DNA from: an uncultured Burkholderiales bacterium
Lineage (GTDB): Bacteria; Pseudomonadota; Gammaproteobacteria; Burkholderiales; Burkholderiaceae_C
Assembly (NCBI GenBank): GCA_903933115.1
Contig: CAIZIT010000070.1
Coordinates: 1-64,000, forward strand
Reading direction: 5' to 3'
DNA: 64,000 nucleotides
Shown: one piece after another, positions 8,052 through 16,110 of the stretch
Position numbering within the stretch: the first letter of the stretch is position 1
Layout: every line of letters starts with the position of its first letter
The notes under the pieces: generated by a model
Told to the model about the DNA's origin: nothing
The model's input: the letters and a program-made list of their open reading frames with translations, nothing else
Databases searched by the model: none
Made by a program: the position numbers and the translations under genes

Positions 8052-9434
8052 TCAGATGCACAACTTTCGCATCAGCAACTTCATGGGTGAACTTGTGTTC
8101 TTGCAAATCTCTAAGATTTGTTGAATCCTTGTCTGGCTGATCCAAGGGCTCAAGCAATCTTGAAACTTTTGGTCCAAATCCTTTTGGCTCGCAGGGTTCT
8201 CAGGAGAGCCCTTGTGGTAGGCCGTTGTCTCGATATAGATTTGTCCCGATTTGTGTTGAATGGTGAGCGTCACGGGTTGCTCAAAGGGTGCTTTCCTGAC
8301 CGCTTCAACGTCCTCGGACAAATGAGCGGGCACGCGGACCTCGATCAAATCAATCAAACGGGCAATCTCAGCACGCTTGACCGCTTCATCGGTGAAGGAC
8401 GCCAACACAGGGCGCTTGTCCAAGAGGGCCGATGCGATGCAGTACTCCAGTGAAGTTTTCCCTTGCAGACCATTCTCTGGTCTTGAGTGAATCAAGGTCC
8501 TCGGATACATGTAACTCACATCGCAGGTGATCTTCTCAATGTCTGAGAGCTTCAATTGGTGTTTCTTTTGCAACTCAACAACACAATCCACGGCGAAGAG
8601 CGGGGGTCTGCCGCAAGGGTAGAGCTTGAAGGTTTGACCTGGGTGGATGATGACAAAGGGTTCCCCCCATGTGGTCAAATCGTTTTTCAACGCCTCAGCA
8701 GACCACTCTTTGGAGAAGACCTCACCAATGTTCATGCGGCCGTCAAAGATTTGAGTGTCCGCGGTAAAACCCCTCTTGGCCAGTCGAGCCGCTTTCACGC
8801 CATTGCTCGCTGCCAAGCCGCTGTGAAAGGACATGGTCATGGTGCCGAAATTTCTTCTGATGCCACTCGCCATCGAAGATGCGATGCCAAGCGCATGCTC
8901 GGTCTCACTCAAGCTCAGGTGAAGCAAATACGCGCTGGCCATCGTGGCTGCAAAAGTGCCTTGGGTTGCCGTCGCATGCCAGCCCAATTCATAATGAGCG
9001 GGATTCAAAAGCATGCCAAGACGACACTCCAACTCGTAACCGATCACAAATGCATCCAAGGCTTGATCGATGCTTGCATTGACCTCTTCTGCGATCGCTA
9101 AAACGGCTGGCAGCAAGGGGCCAGAGGGGTGGCCCCTCATTTGCGCTTGGTTGTCATCAAAGAGCTGCAAACTGATCATCGAGCCGTTGATCAGCGCGGC
9201 ATCATCTGCTCGGGCCAATTGAGAATAACCAATGACAGAACTTCCCACACTTGGTGGATTGTCCAAATACGCATTCATCAGTTTTTCAATGGCAGGCTCT
9301 TTGTAAGCTGCAAATGCGCAGGCCAAAGAGTCAATCAGACATTTGGCGGCGGCGTCTCTCTCCAAGGGAGAGATTCTTTTGGGCAACTCGACCAAACATG
9401 TCTGGATGAGTTGCTGCGTGAGTGTGAGCGTCAT
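8052..9434 (-). CDS. MmgE/PrpD family protein
   Basis: A 460-residue protein of the MmgE/PrpD fold, which includes 2-methylcitrate dehydratase, cis-aconitate decarboxylase and iminodisuccinate epimerase. Recognisable segments are CLIDSLACAFAAYKEP near the N-terminus, MRGHPSGPLLPAVLAIAEE, YELECRLG, GWHATATQGTFAA and FKLYPCGRPPLF. These proteins process di- and tricarboxylic acids through a lid/core active site with conserved His and Lys. It is the last gene of a minus-strand series (Bug, FKBP, Bug, Ldh2, racemase-like). The stop lies 11 bases from the convergent Bug gene stop at 8040. Substrate unknown; the company of two Bug receptors points to a carboxylate. Confidence 0.9.
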   Translation of the reverse strand: MTLTLTQQLIQTCLVELPKRISPLERDAAAKCLIDSLACAFAAYKEPAIEKLMNAYLDNPPSVGSSVIGYSQLARADDAALINGSMISLQLFDDNQAQMRGHPSGPLLPAVLAIAEEVNASIDQALDAFVIGYELECRLGMLLNPAHYELGWHATATQGTFAATMASAYLLHLSLSETEHALGIASSMASGIRRNFGTMTMSFHSGLAASNGVKAARLAKRGFTADTQIFDGRMNIGEVFSKEWSAEALKNDLTTWGEPFVIIHPGQTFKLYPCGRPPLFAVDCVVELQKKHQLKLSDIEKITCDVSYMYPRTLIHSRPENGLQGKTSLEYCIASALLDKRPVLASFTDEAVKRAEIARLIDLIEVRVPAHLSEDVEAVRKAPFEQPVTLTIQHKSGQIYIETTAYHKGSPENPASQKDLDQKFQDCLSPWISQTRIQQILEICKNTSSPMKLLMRKLCI

Positions 9435-9499
9435 GGTGTGATCCAGTCAAGTGACGTGTGCAATAAGGTGAGGTGGTTGAGGTAAAGAGCAGCCTTCAA

Positions 9500-10495
9500 T
9501 CAAAGATCTTTGATGTTGGCGTCTTTGATGGTTTTGGACCAGCGGATGATTTCACTTTGAACATAATCTTTGAATTGTGCAGGTGTGTTGGCTGCGGCTG
9601 GATCAATGCCTTCTTTGGCCAACTTTGCTTTGATATCGGCTTGTTTGATCAAGGTGTTGATCTCTGTGTTGAATCGGTTGACCACTGCTGCGGGTGTGTT
9701 GATGGGTGCAAAAAATCCAAGCCAATTGCTGACCTCAAAGCCTGGAAAGCCAAAGGAGGCGATGGTGGGTACATTGGGTGCCATGGCCGAGGGTTGAAGG
9801 GTCGAGATGCCCAAAGCTTGAAGCTTTCCCGAGTTCACAAAAGGCAAAACAGTGGTCAAGCCCATCAGCATCACTTGTACATTGTTGCCCAATAAATCGG
9901 TGACCGCAGGGGCTGCGCCCTTGTAAGGGACGTGGACCAGATCAATGTCTGCCAATCGATCAAACATCACCATGCTCAGGTGGCTCGTGCTGCCTGGTCC
10001 TGAGGTCGCATAATTCATTTTGCCCGGTTTCGATTTGGCCATTTGAATGAATTCGGTCAAGTTGTTGACTTTGAGGCTGGGGTTCACCACCAAGAGACTG
10101 GCGAGTGAGCCAGCTTTGACCACCGGTGCGAAGTCTCTGAGGGTGTCAAAGCCCACCTTGCTCAAACTCGGGTTCATCGTGACCACACCCGATGTGGTGA
10201 AGAGCAGCGTGTAACCATCTGCCGGTGCATGGGCCACAAATTCAGCCCCAATGCTGCCACCTGCGCCCGCTTTGTTGTCAATGATGACTGGTTGCTCCAA
10301 ACGGTCTGCTAATTTTTGAAGGATCACACGGGCCATGGTGTCCGTGGGACCACTCGCAGCAAAAGGAATCACCAAGTGGATGGGTTTGTTTGGAAATTTA
10401 CCCGTTTCTTGCGATTGACTCAAGCCCCCATGCAAGCCCACGGCAAAGAGTCCAAGGAGCTTCAAAAAATTCAGAGCAATGAAGGTGGGTTTCAT
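9500..10495 (-). CDS. Bug/TctC-family periplasmic solute receptor
   Basis: A 331-residue receptor with signal peptide (ATG at 10495; a TTG four codons upstream is the alternative). Signatures are VIPFAASGPTDTMARVI, VAHAPADGYTLLF and VHVPYKGAAPAVTDLLG. It lies 65 bases upstream of the MmgE/PrpD gene on the same strand, so the two probably form one transcription unit in which the receptor binds the acid that the enzyme transforms. That link is inferred from position only. Confidence 0.93.
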   Translation of the reverse strand: MKPTFIALNFLKLLGLFAVGLHGGLSQSQETGKFPNKPIHLVIPFAASGPTDTMARVILQKLADRLEQPVIIDNKAGAGGSIGAEFVAHAPADGYTLLFTTSGVVTMNPSLSKVGFDTLRDFAPVVKAGSLASLLVVNPSLKVNNLTEFIQMAKSKPGKMNYATSGPGSTSHLSMVMFDRLADIDLVHVPYKGAAPAVTDLLGNNVQVMLMGLTTVLPFVNSGKLQALGISTLQPSAMAPNVPTIASFGFPGFEVSNWLGFFAPINTPAAVVNRFNTEINTLIKQADIKAKLAKEGIDPAAANTPAQFKDYVQSEIIRWSKTIKDANIKDL

Positions 10496-10786
10496 GGGTG
10501 AGTCCAAGCGGTGAGGTCATTCGGGGGCATGTCCAGCAAGGCAAGGGCAGCCCTATTGAGGATGATGGACGAGGCGGTGTCAAGTTCAATGCCAAGGTGA
10601 GCAGAGCAAAGCAAAGTAGGCCAAAGCAAGTCGAACTTTAGAAACTTCATCAAGTCGCAATGATGCTCCAACTGAGTGGGCTAGCCCATTGAAAGGCGTT
10701 CATCTTAAACGCAATCAAGCGTCTTGTAACTCGGTGAAAACAAGGATGCCCAAGCCCCATCTGCTTGGACACACCGGCCCCAGAAA

Positions 10787-10828
10787 GGCACACGCTCAGC
10801 AAATAAAGCGCGTGTGCCCGACTTTTAG
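10787..10828. terminator. Hairpin with short T runs between FKBP and Bug genes
   Basis: A 9-bp stem (GGCACACGC / GCGTGTGCC) with a 14-nt loop occupies 10787-10818. On the plus strand it is followed by CGACTTTTAG; on the minus strand by TTTCTGG. It may end transcription of the minus-strand FKBP gene. The rest of the 460-base gap 10496-10956 holds only a small hairpin at 10750-10768 and short repeats at 10921-10950; I see no gene in it. Confidence 0.4.
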
Positions 10829-10920
10829 CCAGGTGTTGCCAGATCCATAAGCGCCATGGGTCAGAAATGGGGTGCTCTGGGTGTTCAAAGACGCCTCAAA
10901 GTTTCCCTTCAGTTCGTTTT

Positions 10921-10950
10921 CAGCGCCCTCTAGCGCCATCTAGCGCCCAC
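10921..10950. repeat. Three 10-bp imperfect tandem repeats
   Basis: Three consecutive 10-mers of the form TAGCGCCATC with one to three mismatches (first CAGCGCCCTC, last TAGCGCCCAC). They lie immediately after the end of the FKBP gene. No function is suggested. Confidence 0.5.
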
Positions 10951-10956
10951 AGTCGC

Positions 10957-11310
10957 TCAAGCGTGAACGGCCAAAAGCTCGACATCAAATTGCAGGGTCG
11001 CATTGGGCGGAATCACGCCACCTGCACCCCTTGCGCCATAGCCCAACTCAGGGGGAATGATCAAGGTGCGCTTGCCACCAATTTTCATGCCCTGCACACC
11101 TTCATCCCAGCCTTTGATCACCATGCCAGCACCCAAATGAAATTCAAAGGGAGAGTTTCTGTCCACGCTGGAGTCAAACTTGGCGCCCTGGACTCCATTG
11201 TCGTAGAGCCAGCCTGTGTAATGAACGCTCACCTCTTGGTTGGCCTTGGCTTCTTCGCCCTCGCCAACGTGGGTATCGATGTACTGGAGTCCTGTGGAAG
11301 TTTTAATCAT
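10957..11310 (-). CDS. FKBP-type peptidyl-prolyl cis-trans isomerase
   Basis: A 117-residue single-domain FKBP without signal peptide, hence cytoplasmic. The full fold is present: VSVHYTGWLYDNG, AKFDSSVDRNSPFEFHLG, VIKGWDEGVQGMKIGG, RTLIIPPELGYGARG and IPPNATLQFDVELL. Active-site aromatics (Y, F, D, W and the terminal F) are retained. It would speed proline isomerisation during protein folding. It stands between two Bug receptor genes with gaps of about 96 and 460 bases, and probably has its own transcript; a catabolic link is not required. Confidence 0.95.
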   Translation of the reverse strand: MIKTSTGLQYIDTHVGEGEEAKANQEVSVHYTGWLYDNGVQGAKFDSSVDRNSPFEFHLGAGMVIKGWDEGVQGMKIGGKRTLIIPPELGYGARGAGGVIPPNATLQFDVELLAVHA

Positions 11311-11406
11311 GATGCTTCTTTATGAAAAAATAAAATTTGGGTGGATTATCCTGGAAAAATCACTGAGAGCGGTGCTTGTTGGTGATGACGCTGGCGTGTA
11401 AGTGCA

Positions 11407-12390
11407 TCAATCGGCCGTGATTTCCGCTTGCTTGATCAGCCTCTCATACTTCACCAGTTGCTTGTCCAAGGCCACGCCCAACTCATCCGGCGAGGAGCCC
11501 TTGGGGCTTAGGCCTTGAAGGATCAATTGCTCCCTCACGCTCTCGTCTCCAAGCGCCTTCAAGATCTCGCGGTGCAATTTTTGCGTGATGGCCTTGGGGG
11601 TGTTGTTGGGTGCCATCATGGCAAACCACGAGTTGAACTCAAAGCTTGGAAGGCCAGAGTCATGAATGGTGGGGACATCGGGAAATTGACTGAGTTTTTT
11701 AGGGGTGGAGACACCAATCAGTTTCAATTTGCCACTCTTGACCAAGGCGTTGATGGTGGCAATGCCTTGAAAGCACACATCCACCTCTTTACCGGCCAGA
11801 CCGACTGCGGCCTGAGTGGCGCCCTTGTAAGGGACATGGGTCAACTTGATGCCCGCTTGTGAGGCAAAAAGGGCCATGGCAATGTGCTGCGGGCTTCCAT
11901 TGCCGCCTGAGCCGTAGTTGAATTTTCCAGGTGAAGCTTTGGCCAGCGCGATGAAATCGGCTGCCGATTTGATGGGGGAATCTATCGGCACCACCAAACC
12001 CCACTCCACGGTGGCCACCAAAGACACGGGTTCGAAATCCTTTTGGATGTCCCAAGGCAGTTTGCTTTGCAAGTTGGGCAGCATGGTCATGATGCTGTCG
12101 TTGAAGCCGCCAAGCGTGTAACCATCGGCTGCCGACTTGGCGACACGGTCTGTGCCAATCACGCCAGAGGCGCCAGCTTGATTTTCAATCGCAATGCCCA
12201 CGCCCATGTTTTGGGCCATTTTTTGCAAAACAATTCTTGCCGCATTGTCCACTGCGCTTCCCGCTGCCAAAGGCACGATCACCTTGATGGGCTTCAAAGG
12301 ATAAGCGGTCTGAGCTTGTGCGAGGGACGGGAGCAGCCAATGAGCTGCACCACCCCAAGAGAGGGCTTGAATCAGTTGACGTCTTTGCAT
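11407..12390 (-). CDS. Bug/TctC-family periplasmic solute receptor
   Basis: A 327-residue receptor starting at 12390 (MQRRQLIQAL). The open frame extends 41 codons upstream but those residues overlap the Ldh2 gene and do not resemble a leader. The leader has paired arginines followed by LIQAL and ends LAQAQ, so Tat export is possible. Signatures are VIVPLAAGSAVDNAARIVL (Gly-Ser in place of the usual Gly-Gly), KSAADGYTL and HVPYKGATQAAVGLAG. It follows the Ldh2-type dehydrogenase gene by 34 bases and is probably co-transcribed with it. Confidence 0.92.
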   Translation of the reverse strand: MQRRQLIQALSWGGAAHWLLPSLAQAQTAYPLKPIKVIVPLAAGSAVDNAARIVLQKMAQNMGVGIAIENQAGASGVIGTDRVAKSAADGYTLGGFNDSIMTMLPNLQSKLPWDIQKDFEPVSLVATVEWGLVVPIDSPIKSAADFIALAKASPGKFNYGSGGNGSPQHIAMALFASQAGIKLTHVPYKGATQAAVGLAGKEVDVCFQGIATINALVKSGKLKLIGVSTPKKLSQFPDVPTIHDSGLPSFEFNSWFAMMAPNNTPKAITQKLHREILKALGDESVREQLILQGLSPKGSSPDELGVALDKQLVKYERLIKQAEITAD

Positions 12391-12424
12391 AAGGTTCTTT
12401 CTGAAAGGGGAGATCAAAAACAAA

Positions 12425-13486
12425 TCATTTCTTGGGCTTGAGGGACTCGATATGCAACTGGTTGGCCAACTGCTCCAATTGCTCCACCAAAGCCCCTGGC
12501 AGGGCAATGCCACTCTTCATGTGCTCCATTCTTTTTTCGTGGCTTTGCTCACCTGGGAGCCAAATTCTCTCGGTGTTGCCCATCTTGGCACTGCTGCGAA
12601 TGTCTTTGATGAGTCGATCCGTTTGTGTTTTGAACTCTTCAATGTCTCCAAATGCATTGGGGTCAATGATGGCGATGGCTTGACCGGTGTTGGTGGTGGT
12701 TTTGTAATCTTTGTTGAAGTCGATCACGTCTTTGCCCATGGCCGCACCATTGAGGGTTCCTGCCAAAATCCCCACGACCAAAGACAATCCATAGCCCTTG
12801 TAGCCTCCGATGGGCAGTAAAAATCCTTCGTCGCTTCTCTTGGGGTCGAGAAGAGGGGCGCCCTGCTTATCGATCATCCAGCCCTCAGGCATGGATTCGC
12901 CTTTTTGTGCCTTGGCTTTGACTTTGCCGTAAGCCGCGACGGTGGTGGCCATGTCCAGGACGATGGGCGTTTCATGACGTGTGGGGATGGCTGCAGCGAT
13001 GGGGTTGGTGGACAAGAGCATGTCAATGCCCCCCCAAGGGGGCAAGTGATTGGCGTTGCCAACAGCGAAGTACAGGCCAATCATGTCGTGCTCAAGTGCC
13101 ATGCGGGCATAAAGGGAGGCGGGGCCTGCGTGGTTGCTGAAGTGACTGCCCACCCAGGCCATGCCGGTGGTTTTGGCCTTTTCGATGGCCAGTTGTGTGG
13201 CCTTGTGCATCACCAAGTGTCCCATGGCATTGTCGCCATCGATCAAGGCGGTGGCCAGCTTTTCTTTGCTGACTTTGATGTTGGGTTTCAGATTGATGCC
13301 ACCAGAGAGAATTCTTTTGGCGTAGGGGGCCAGCCGGATGATGCCGTGTCCATCAGAGCCTTGCAAGTCGGCCTTGGCCATCAATTCGCCAATCAAGGCG
13401 CTGTGGTCTTGGGGTAAGCCTAAGGCGATCATGGCCTGGGTGATGAAATGCTGAATGCTCTCGAAGCTGAATTTTTGAGGGGTCAT
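12425..13486 (-). CDS. Ldh2-family malate/L-lactate/ureidoglycolate-type dehydrogenase
   Basis: A 353-residue NAD(P)-dependent oxidoreductase of the non-Rossmann LDH2/MDH2 fold, which includes sulfolactate, ureidoglycolate, 2,3-diketogulonate and malate dehydrogenases. Family markers are DLQGSDGHGIIRL (catalytic-site His), GSHFSNHAGPASLYA, LSTNPIAAAIPT, VLDMATTVAAYGKVK and GGYKGYGLSLVVGILAG. The substrate cannot be chosen from sequence. It follows the racemase-like gene by 4 bases and precedes a Bug receptor by 34, so a single operon is likely; it would reduce or oxidise a 2-keto/2-hydroxy-acid. A second Ldh2 gene lies at 42802-43836. Confidence 0.9.
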   Translation of the reverse strand: MTPQKFSFESIQHFITQAMIALGLPQDHSALIGELMAKADLQGSDGHGIIRLAPYAKRILSGGINLKPNIKVSKEKLATALIDGDNAMGHLVMHKATQLAIEKAKTTGMAWVGSHFSNHAGPASLYARMALEHDMIGLYFAVGNANHLPPWGGIDMLLSTNPIAAAIPTRHETPIVLDMATTVAAYGKVKAKAQKGESMPEGWMIDKQGAPLLDPKRSDEGFLLPIGGYKGYGLSLVVGILAGTLNGAAMGKDVIDFNKDYKTTTNTGQAIAIIDPNAFGDIEEFKTQTDRLIKDIRSSAKMGNTERIWLPGEQSHEKRMEHMKSGIALPGALVEQLEQLANQLHIESLKPKK

Positions 13487-13490
13487 GATT

Positions 13491-14165
13491 TTAGGAAGTA
13501 AGACGTTTCATGATGGCTTTGACTGCGCAACTGGGGCTGGTCAAAACAGGTGTTGTGGTTTGGGTTTGAGACAATGCTTGGGCCTCAGCCATGGAGAATT
13601 GGGCAAGCATGATGACATCGCACTCAGGTGCGGTGGCCACGGCCTTGGCCACGCGTTGGTGGTGAGATTGCGCATCGCCCTCACCGAGCTCCTTCATGGC
13701 TTCGGGGACAAATAGACCTGTGAAGTCCACATCGATGCCGCGCGACTTGGCCATCTCCATAAACTCCTCTTTCATGGATCCAATGGAGGGCTCGAAGGTG
13801 GCAACCAGCACAGCCCTTAAGCGCTTGGTCCGCTCTCCCATGTCCAAGGCCTCATCAAACATGGCCTCATTGGGTTTCAAAATGGGCTCTGCTCGATTTT
13901 TGGCGCAAGCCTCGATGGCAACGCCAAAGGCGGAGCAGGTGAATAAAATCGCTTGAGAGCCGGTTTTAAGTGCGTATGTGGTCAAATCCTCAAAGCGTTC
14001 CATCATCAAAGGCGTCAGAGTTTTTGCTTTGGCGTGGTCCTTGGACAAAGAGTCATCCAAAAGATGAAACACTTCTGCTTTCGGGGCCAATGATTTGAAA
14101 GCCTTGGAGATGGGATCCATGGCCAAAGGGGTTGCGTGAATCAGTGCAATTCTTGGGGCGTTCAA
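13491..14165 (-). CDS. Asp/Glu-racemase-superfamily protein with only the first catalytic Cys
   Basis: A 224-residue protein of the Asp/Glu racemase/maleate isomerase/arylmalonate decarboxylase fold. It begins RIALIHATPLAMDPI, and the first catalytic cysteine is C77 in ILFTCSAFG. At the second site, where racemases have a Cys in a segment like VLGCTHF, this protein reads IMLAQFSMAEAQ, with Gln instead. A cysteine at residue 216 lies elsewhere. A true two-base racemase is therefore unlikely; decarboxylase, isomerase or a related one-cysteine reaction fits better. It heads the minus-strand series to Ldh2 and Bug, and faces the globin-like gene across a 224-base divergent gap. Confidence 0.85.
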   Translation of the reverse strand: MNAPRIALIHATPLAMDPISKAFKSLAPKAEVFHLLDDSLSKDHAKAKTLTPLMMERFEDLTTYALKTGSQAILFTCSAFGVAIEACAKNRAEPILKPNEAMFDEALDMGERTKRLRAVLVATFEPSIGSMKEEFMEMAKSRGIDVDFTGLFVPEAMKELGEGDAQSHHQRVAKAVATAPECDVIMLAQFSMAEAQALSQTQTTTPVLTSPSCAVKAIMKRLTS

Positions 14166-14252
14166 AAGAGGTGTTCCTGTGAGCAGTCGGGTTCAAGTGA
14201 CGGTGCACTTGGGGATGGTTGGATGGGGCGTGAACTTTAACCCCTTATTTTA

Positions 14253-14271
14253 TCCCTAAGGCAGATAGGGA
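14253..14271. promoter_or_regulatory. Dyad in the divergent racemase/globin intergenic region
   Basis: TCCCTA-N7-TAGGGA, a perfect 6-bp dyad, sits in an AT-rich stretch midway between the two divergent starts at 14165 and 14390. Position and symmetry suit an operator for a dimeric regulator controlling both sides. No regulator gene is adjacent. Confidence 0.35.
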
Positions 14272-14389
14272 AATTAACTATTTACTCTACATGTTTTTTG
14301 CTGCACCATTGCAGGCTTGGAGAACGTGTTTGCTCTAAAAAAAGAGCTCACGTTGTGTGTGGAAATGGCTTTGTCCATGAGGTGAACAG

Positions 14390-15193
14390 ATGTTGTCATT
14401 GATCAATAAATACGGCGGTCAACGGTTTCATAAGAAATTGGTCACAGATTTCTATGAAGCCGTCACAGCTCAAAGGGCCATGAGGCATTACTTCTTCAAC
14501 GTGCCTTTTGACAAATTGCTGGACCAACAAATGGAGTATGGTCAGTTCATTTTTCCAAAGACAGAGCGAGGCTACAGAGAGCCTCCCATGCAATGGGCCC
14601 CGAACGACATCCGCGTCTCTCCCAATGTGTTTGACGAAGTCGTGATCACGCTAGAGAACTTGATGCTCAAGTCCAAAGTGGAGCGGGATCACATTTCCCC
14701 AATCATCTGGCAAATTTTGGATCTTTGTGAGGAGACGCGCTCACAAACAGTGGACACCAAAAGCATGATTTTGAAAACCGTGGAGTTCAATGCCGAGTCG
14801 GTGAAAGAAATGTACAGCAAGAACAAAGCAGATGCGCGAGTTGAAAAAAATGGCGAGGTTTTCATCACCAAAGGAACGACCTATCCCATCTGGAACACCA
14901 TCAAGCCAGTTGATAAAACCATCACCTTGGTGGGCCGTGCATTTGCCAACGACCCTGGACGAGTCCAAGAAATGAACGAGATCAAAGAAAAAGCATTTCA
15001 AAAGGTCAACTTCATGGATTTCAAAACCTACAGTTCGGAGAAAGTCTCCTTCATTTATTGTGAGCGCAAATTGTCCTACGCCTTGGATGTGCCTGTGAGG
15101 TTGCTCATGAAGTGCGCCAGAGAGTTTTCGACAGCATTCAATGAAGTTTTGGTGGCCGATAAAGATCAAGTCTTGAAGAATTTAGCCCGTTGA
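14390..15193 (+). CDS. Group I truncated-globin-like domain lacking the proximal His, with unknown C-terminal domain
   Basis: A 267-residue protein with GAGGTGA upstream of its ATG. Residues 3-110 align by eye with group I truncated haemoglobins: LINKYGGQRFHKKLVTDFY (with Tyr22 at B10), a central MEYGQFIFP segment, then PPMQWAPNDIRVSPNVF. This last part matches the F-helix region MKQVHQGRGITMHHF of the mycobacterial protein position for position. The proximal haem-binding His is replaced by Pro71, so ordinary haem ligation is not possible. Residues about 125-267 form a second, unrecognised domain (ITKGTTYPIW, KEKAFQKVNFMDF, FIYCERKLSYALDVPVRLL). The downstream deacetylase-like gene starts 23 bases later. 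A sensor or scaffold role is only a guess. Confidence 0.75.
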   Translation: MLSLINKYGGQRFHKKLVTDFYEAVTAQRAMRHYFFNVPFDKLLDQQMEYGQFIFPKTERGYREPPMQWAPNDIRVSPNVFDEVVITLENLMLKSKVERDHISPIIWQILDLCEETRSQTVDTKSMILKTVEFNAESVKEMYSKNKADARVEKNGEVFITKGTTYPIWNTIKPVDKTITLVGRAFANDPGRVQEMNEIKEKAFQKVNFMDFKTYSSEKVSFIYCERKLSYALDVPVRLLMKCAREFSTAFNEVLVADKDQVLKNLAR

Positions 15194-15216
15194 TTTTTTA
15201 ATTTTGAAGAGCACTT

Positions 15217-16095
15217 ATGCAAGAAAATACAATTCGCTTGAACGACCACTTTCGCTGGCCTGGTGGCCAAAGGGTGGCCATCATTTTCAACATCGCTTAT
15301 GAGGCTTGGTCTGACGGACAAGCCCCAGGCATTGGCCCCATGGGCAATGTCTTAAAGCCAGGCTACTTTGACACCAATGCCTTGTCGTGGGCTGATTTTG
15401 GTGCCGTTCGAGGCATCCACCGACTGCTGGACTATGCCGACAAAAGAAACATCAAAACCAGTGTGATGGTCAATGGTGTGTTGGCGCAAAGAGACCCCAA
15501 AACTGTTCGTTCTATCCATGACAGGGGTCATGAAATTGTCAACCATTCATGGGGCATGGATGTCATCCCCGTTTATTTCGATGAGAGTCAGGAGCGCGAA
15601 AACTTGGAGCGCAATCACAAGATCTTGTCCGAGGTGAGTGGCGTGGAGCCCCAGGGCTGGATCAGCCCCAGGGGCACGGGCAGCGCCATCTCCACCCGAC
15701 TCTTGGCTCAGCACGGCTACACCCATCACGGCGACGTCAACGACGACGACAGGCCCTATGTCAAAGAATACGGTGAGCACCGCATCGCCTGTATTCCCTT
15801 AACGATGGATGTGAACGATTTGCCCACCAGCATCAGGTATGGTCATGAGCCCAGGCACATGCTGCATGCCTTTGAGGACACCCTGAGCGCCATGACCGAG
15901 CGCGAGCAAGTTCCTTTGATGCTCGACGTCACGGCCCATACCCATGTCTTTGGGCGACCTTCGGGGGCTTGGGTGTTTGATGAAATCATGGCTCGTGTGC
16001 AGTCGAGAGACGATGTTTGGGTCACCACCAGAGCCCAAATGGCCCAATATGTGTTGGAGACCACTTTGCACAAAAAAGAGTGGATCCAAAGCTGA
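15217..16095 (+). CDS. Polysaccharide-deacetylase-fold protein, PuuE/allantoinase-like
   Basis: A 292-residue NodB-fold protein of the branch that includes PuuE-type allantoinases. Typical segments are FRWPGGQRVAIIFNIAYEAW, KTSVMVNGVLA, RGHEIVNHSWGMD, GWISPRGTGS and HGDVNDDDRPY. The usual Asp-Asp pair of metal-dependent deacetylases is replaced by AYE, as in the PuuE group, so amide hydrolysis of a small molecule is more likely than carbohydrate deacetylation. It lies between the globin-like gene and a Bug receptor (15-base gap), suggesting uptake and cleavage of an amide or ureide-like compound; the substrate is not determined. Confidence 0.87.
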   Translation: MQENTIRLNDHFRWPGGQRVAIIFNIAYEAWSDGQAPGIGPMGNVLKPGYFDTNALSWADFGAVRGIHRLLDYADKRNIKTSVMVNGVLAQRDPKTVRSIHDRGHEIVNHSWGMDVIPVYFDESQERENLERNHKILSEVSGVEPQGWISPRGTGSAISTRLLAQHGYTHHGDVNDDDRPYVKEYGEHRIACIPLTMDVNDLPTSIRYGHEPRHMLHAFEDTLSAMTEREQVPLMLDVTAHTHVFGRPSGAWVFDEIMARVQSRDDVWVTTRAQMAQYVLETTLHKKEWIQS

Positions 16096-16110
16096 AAGCG
16101 AGCCCATCCG

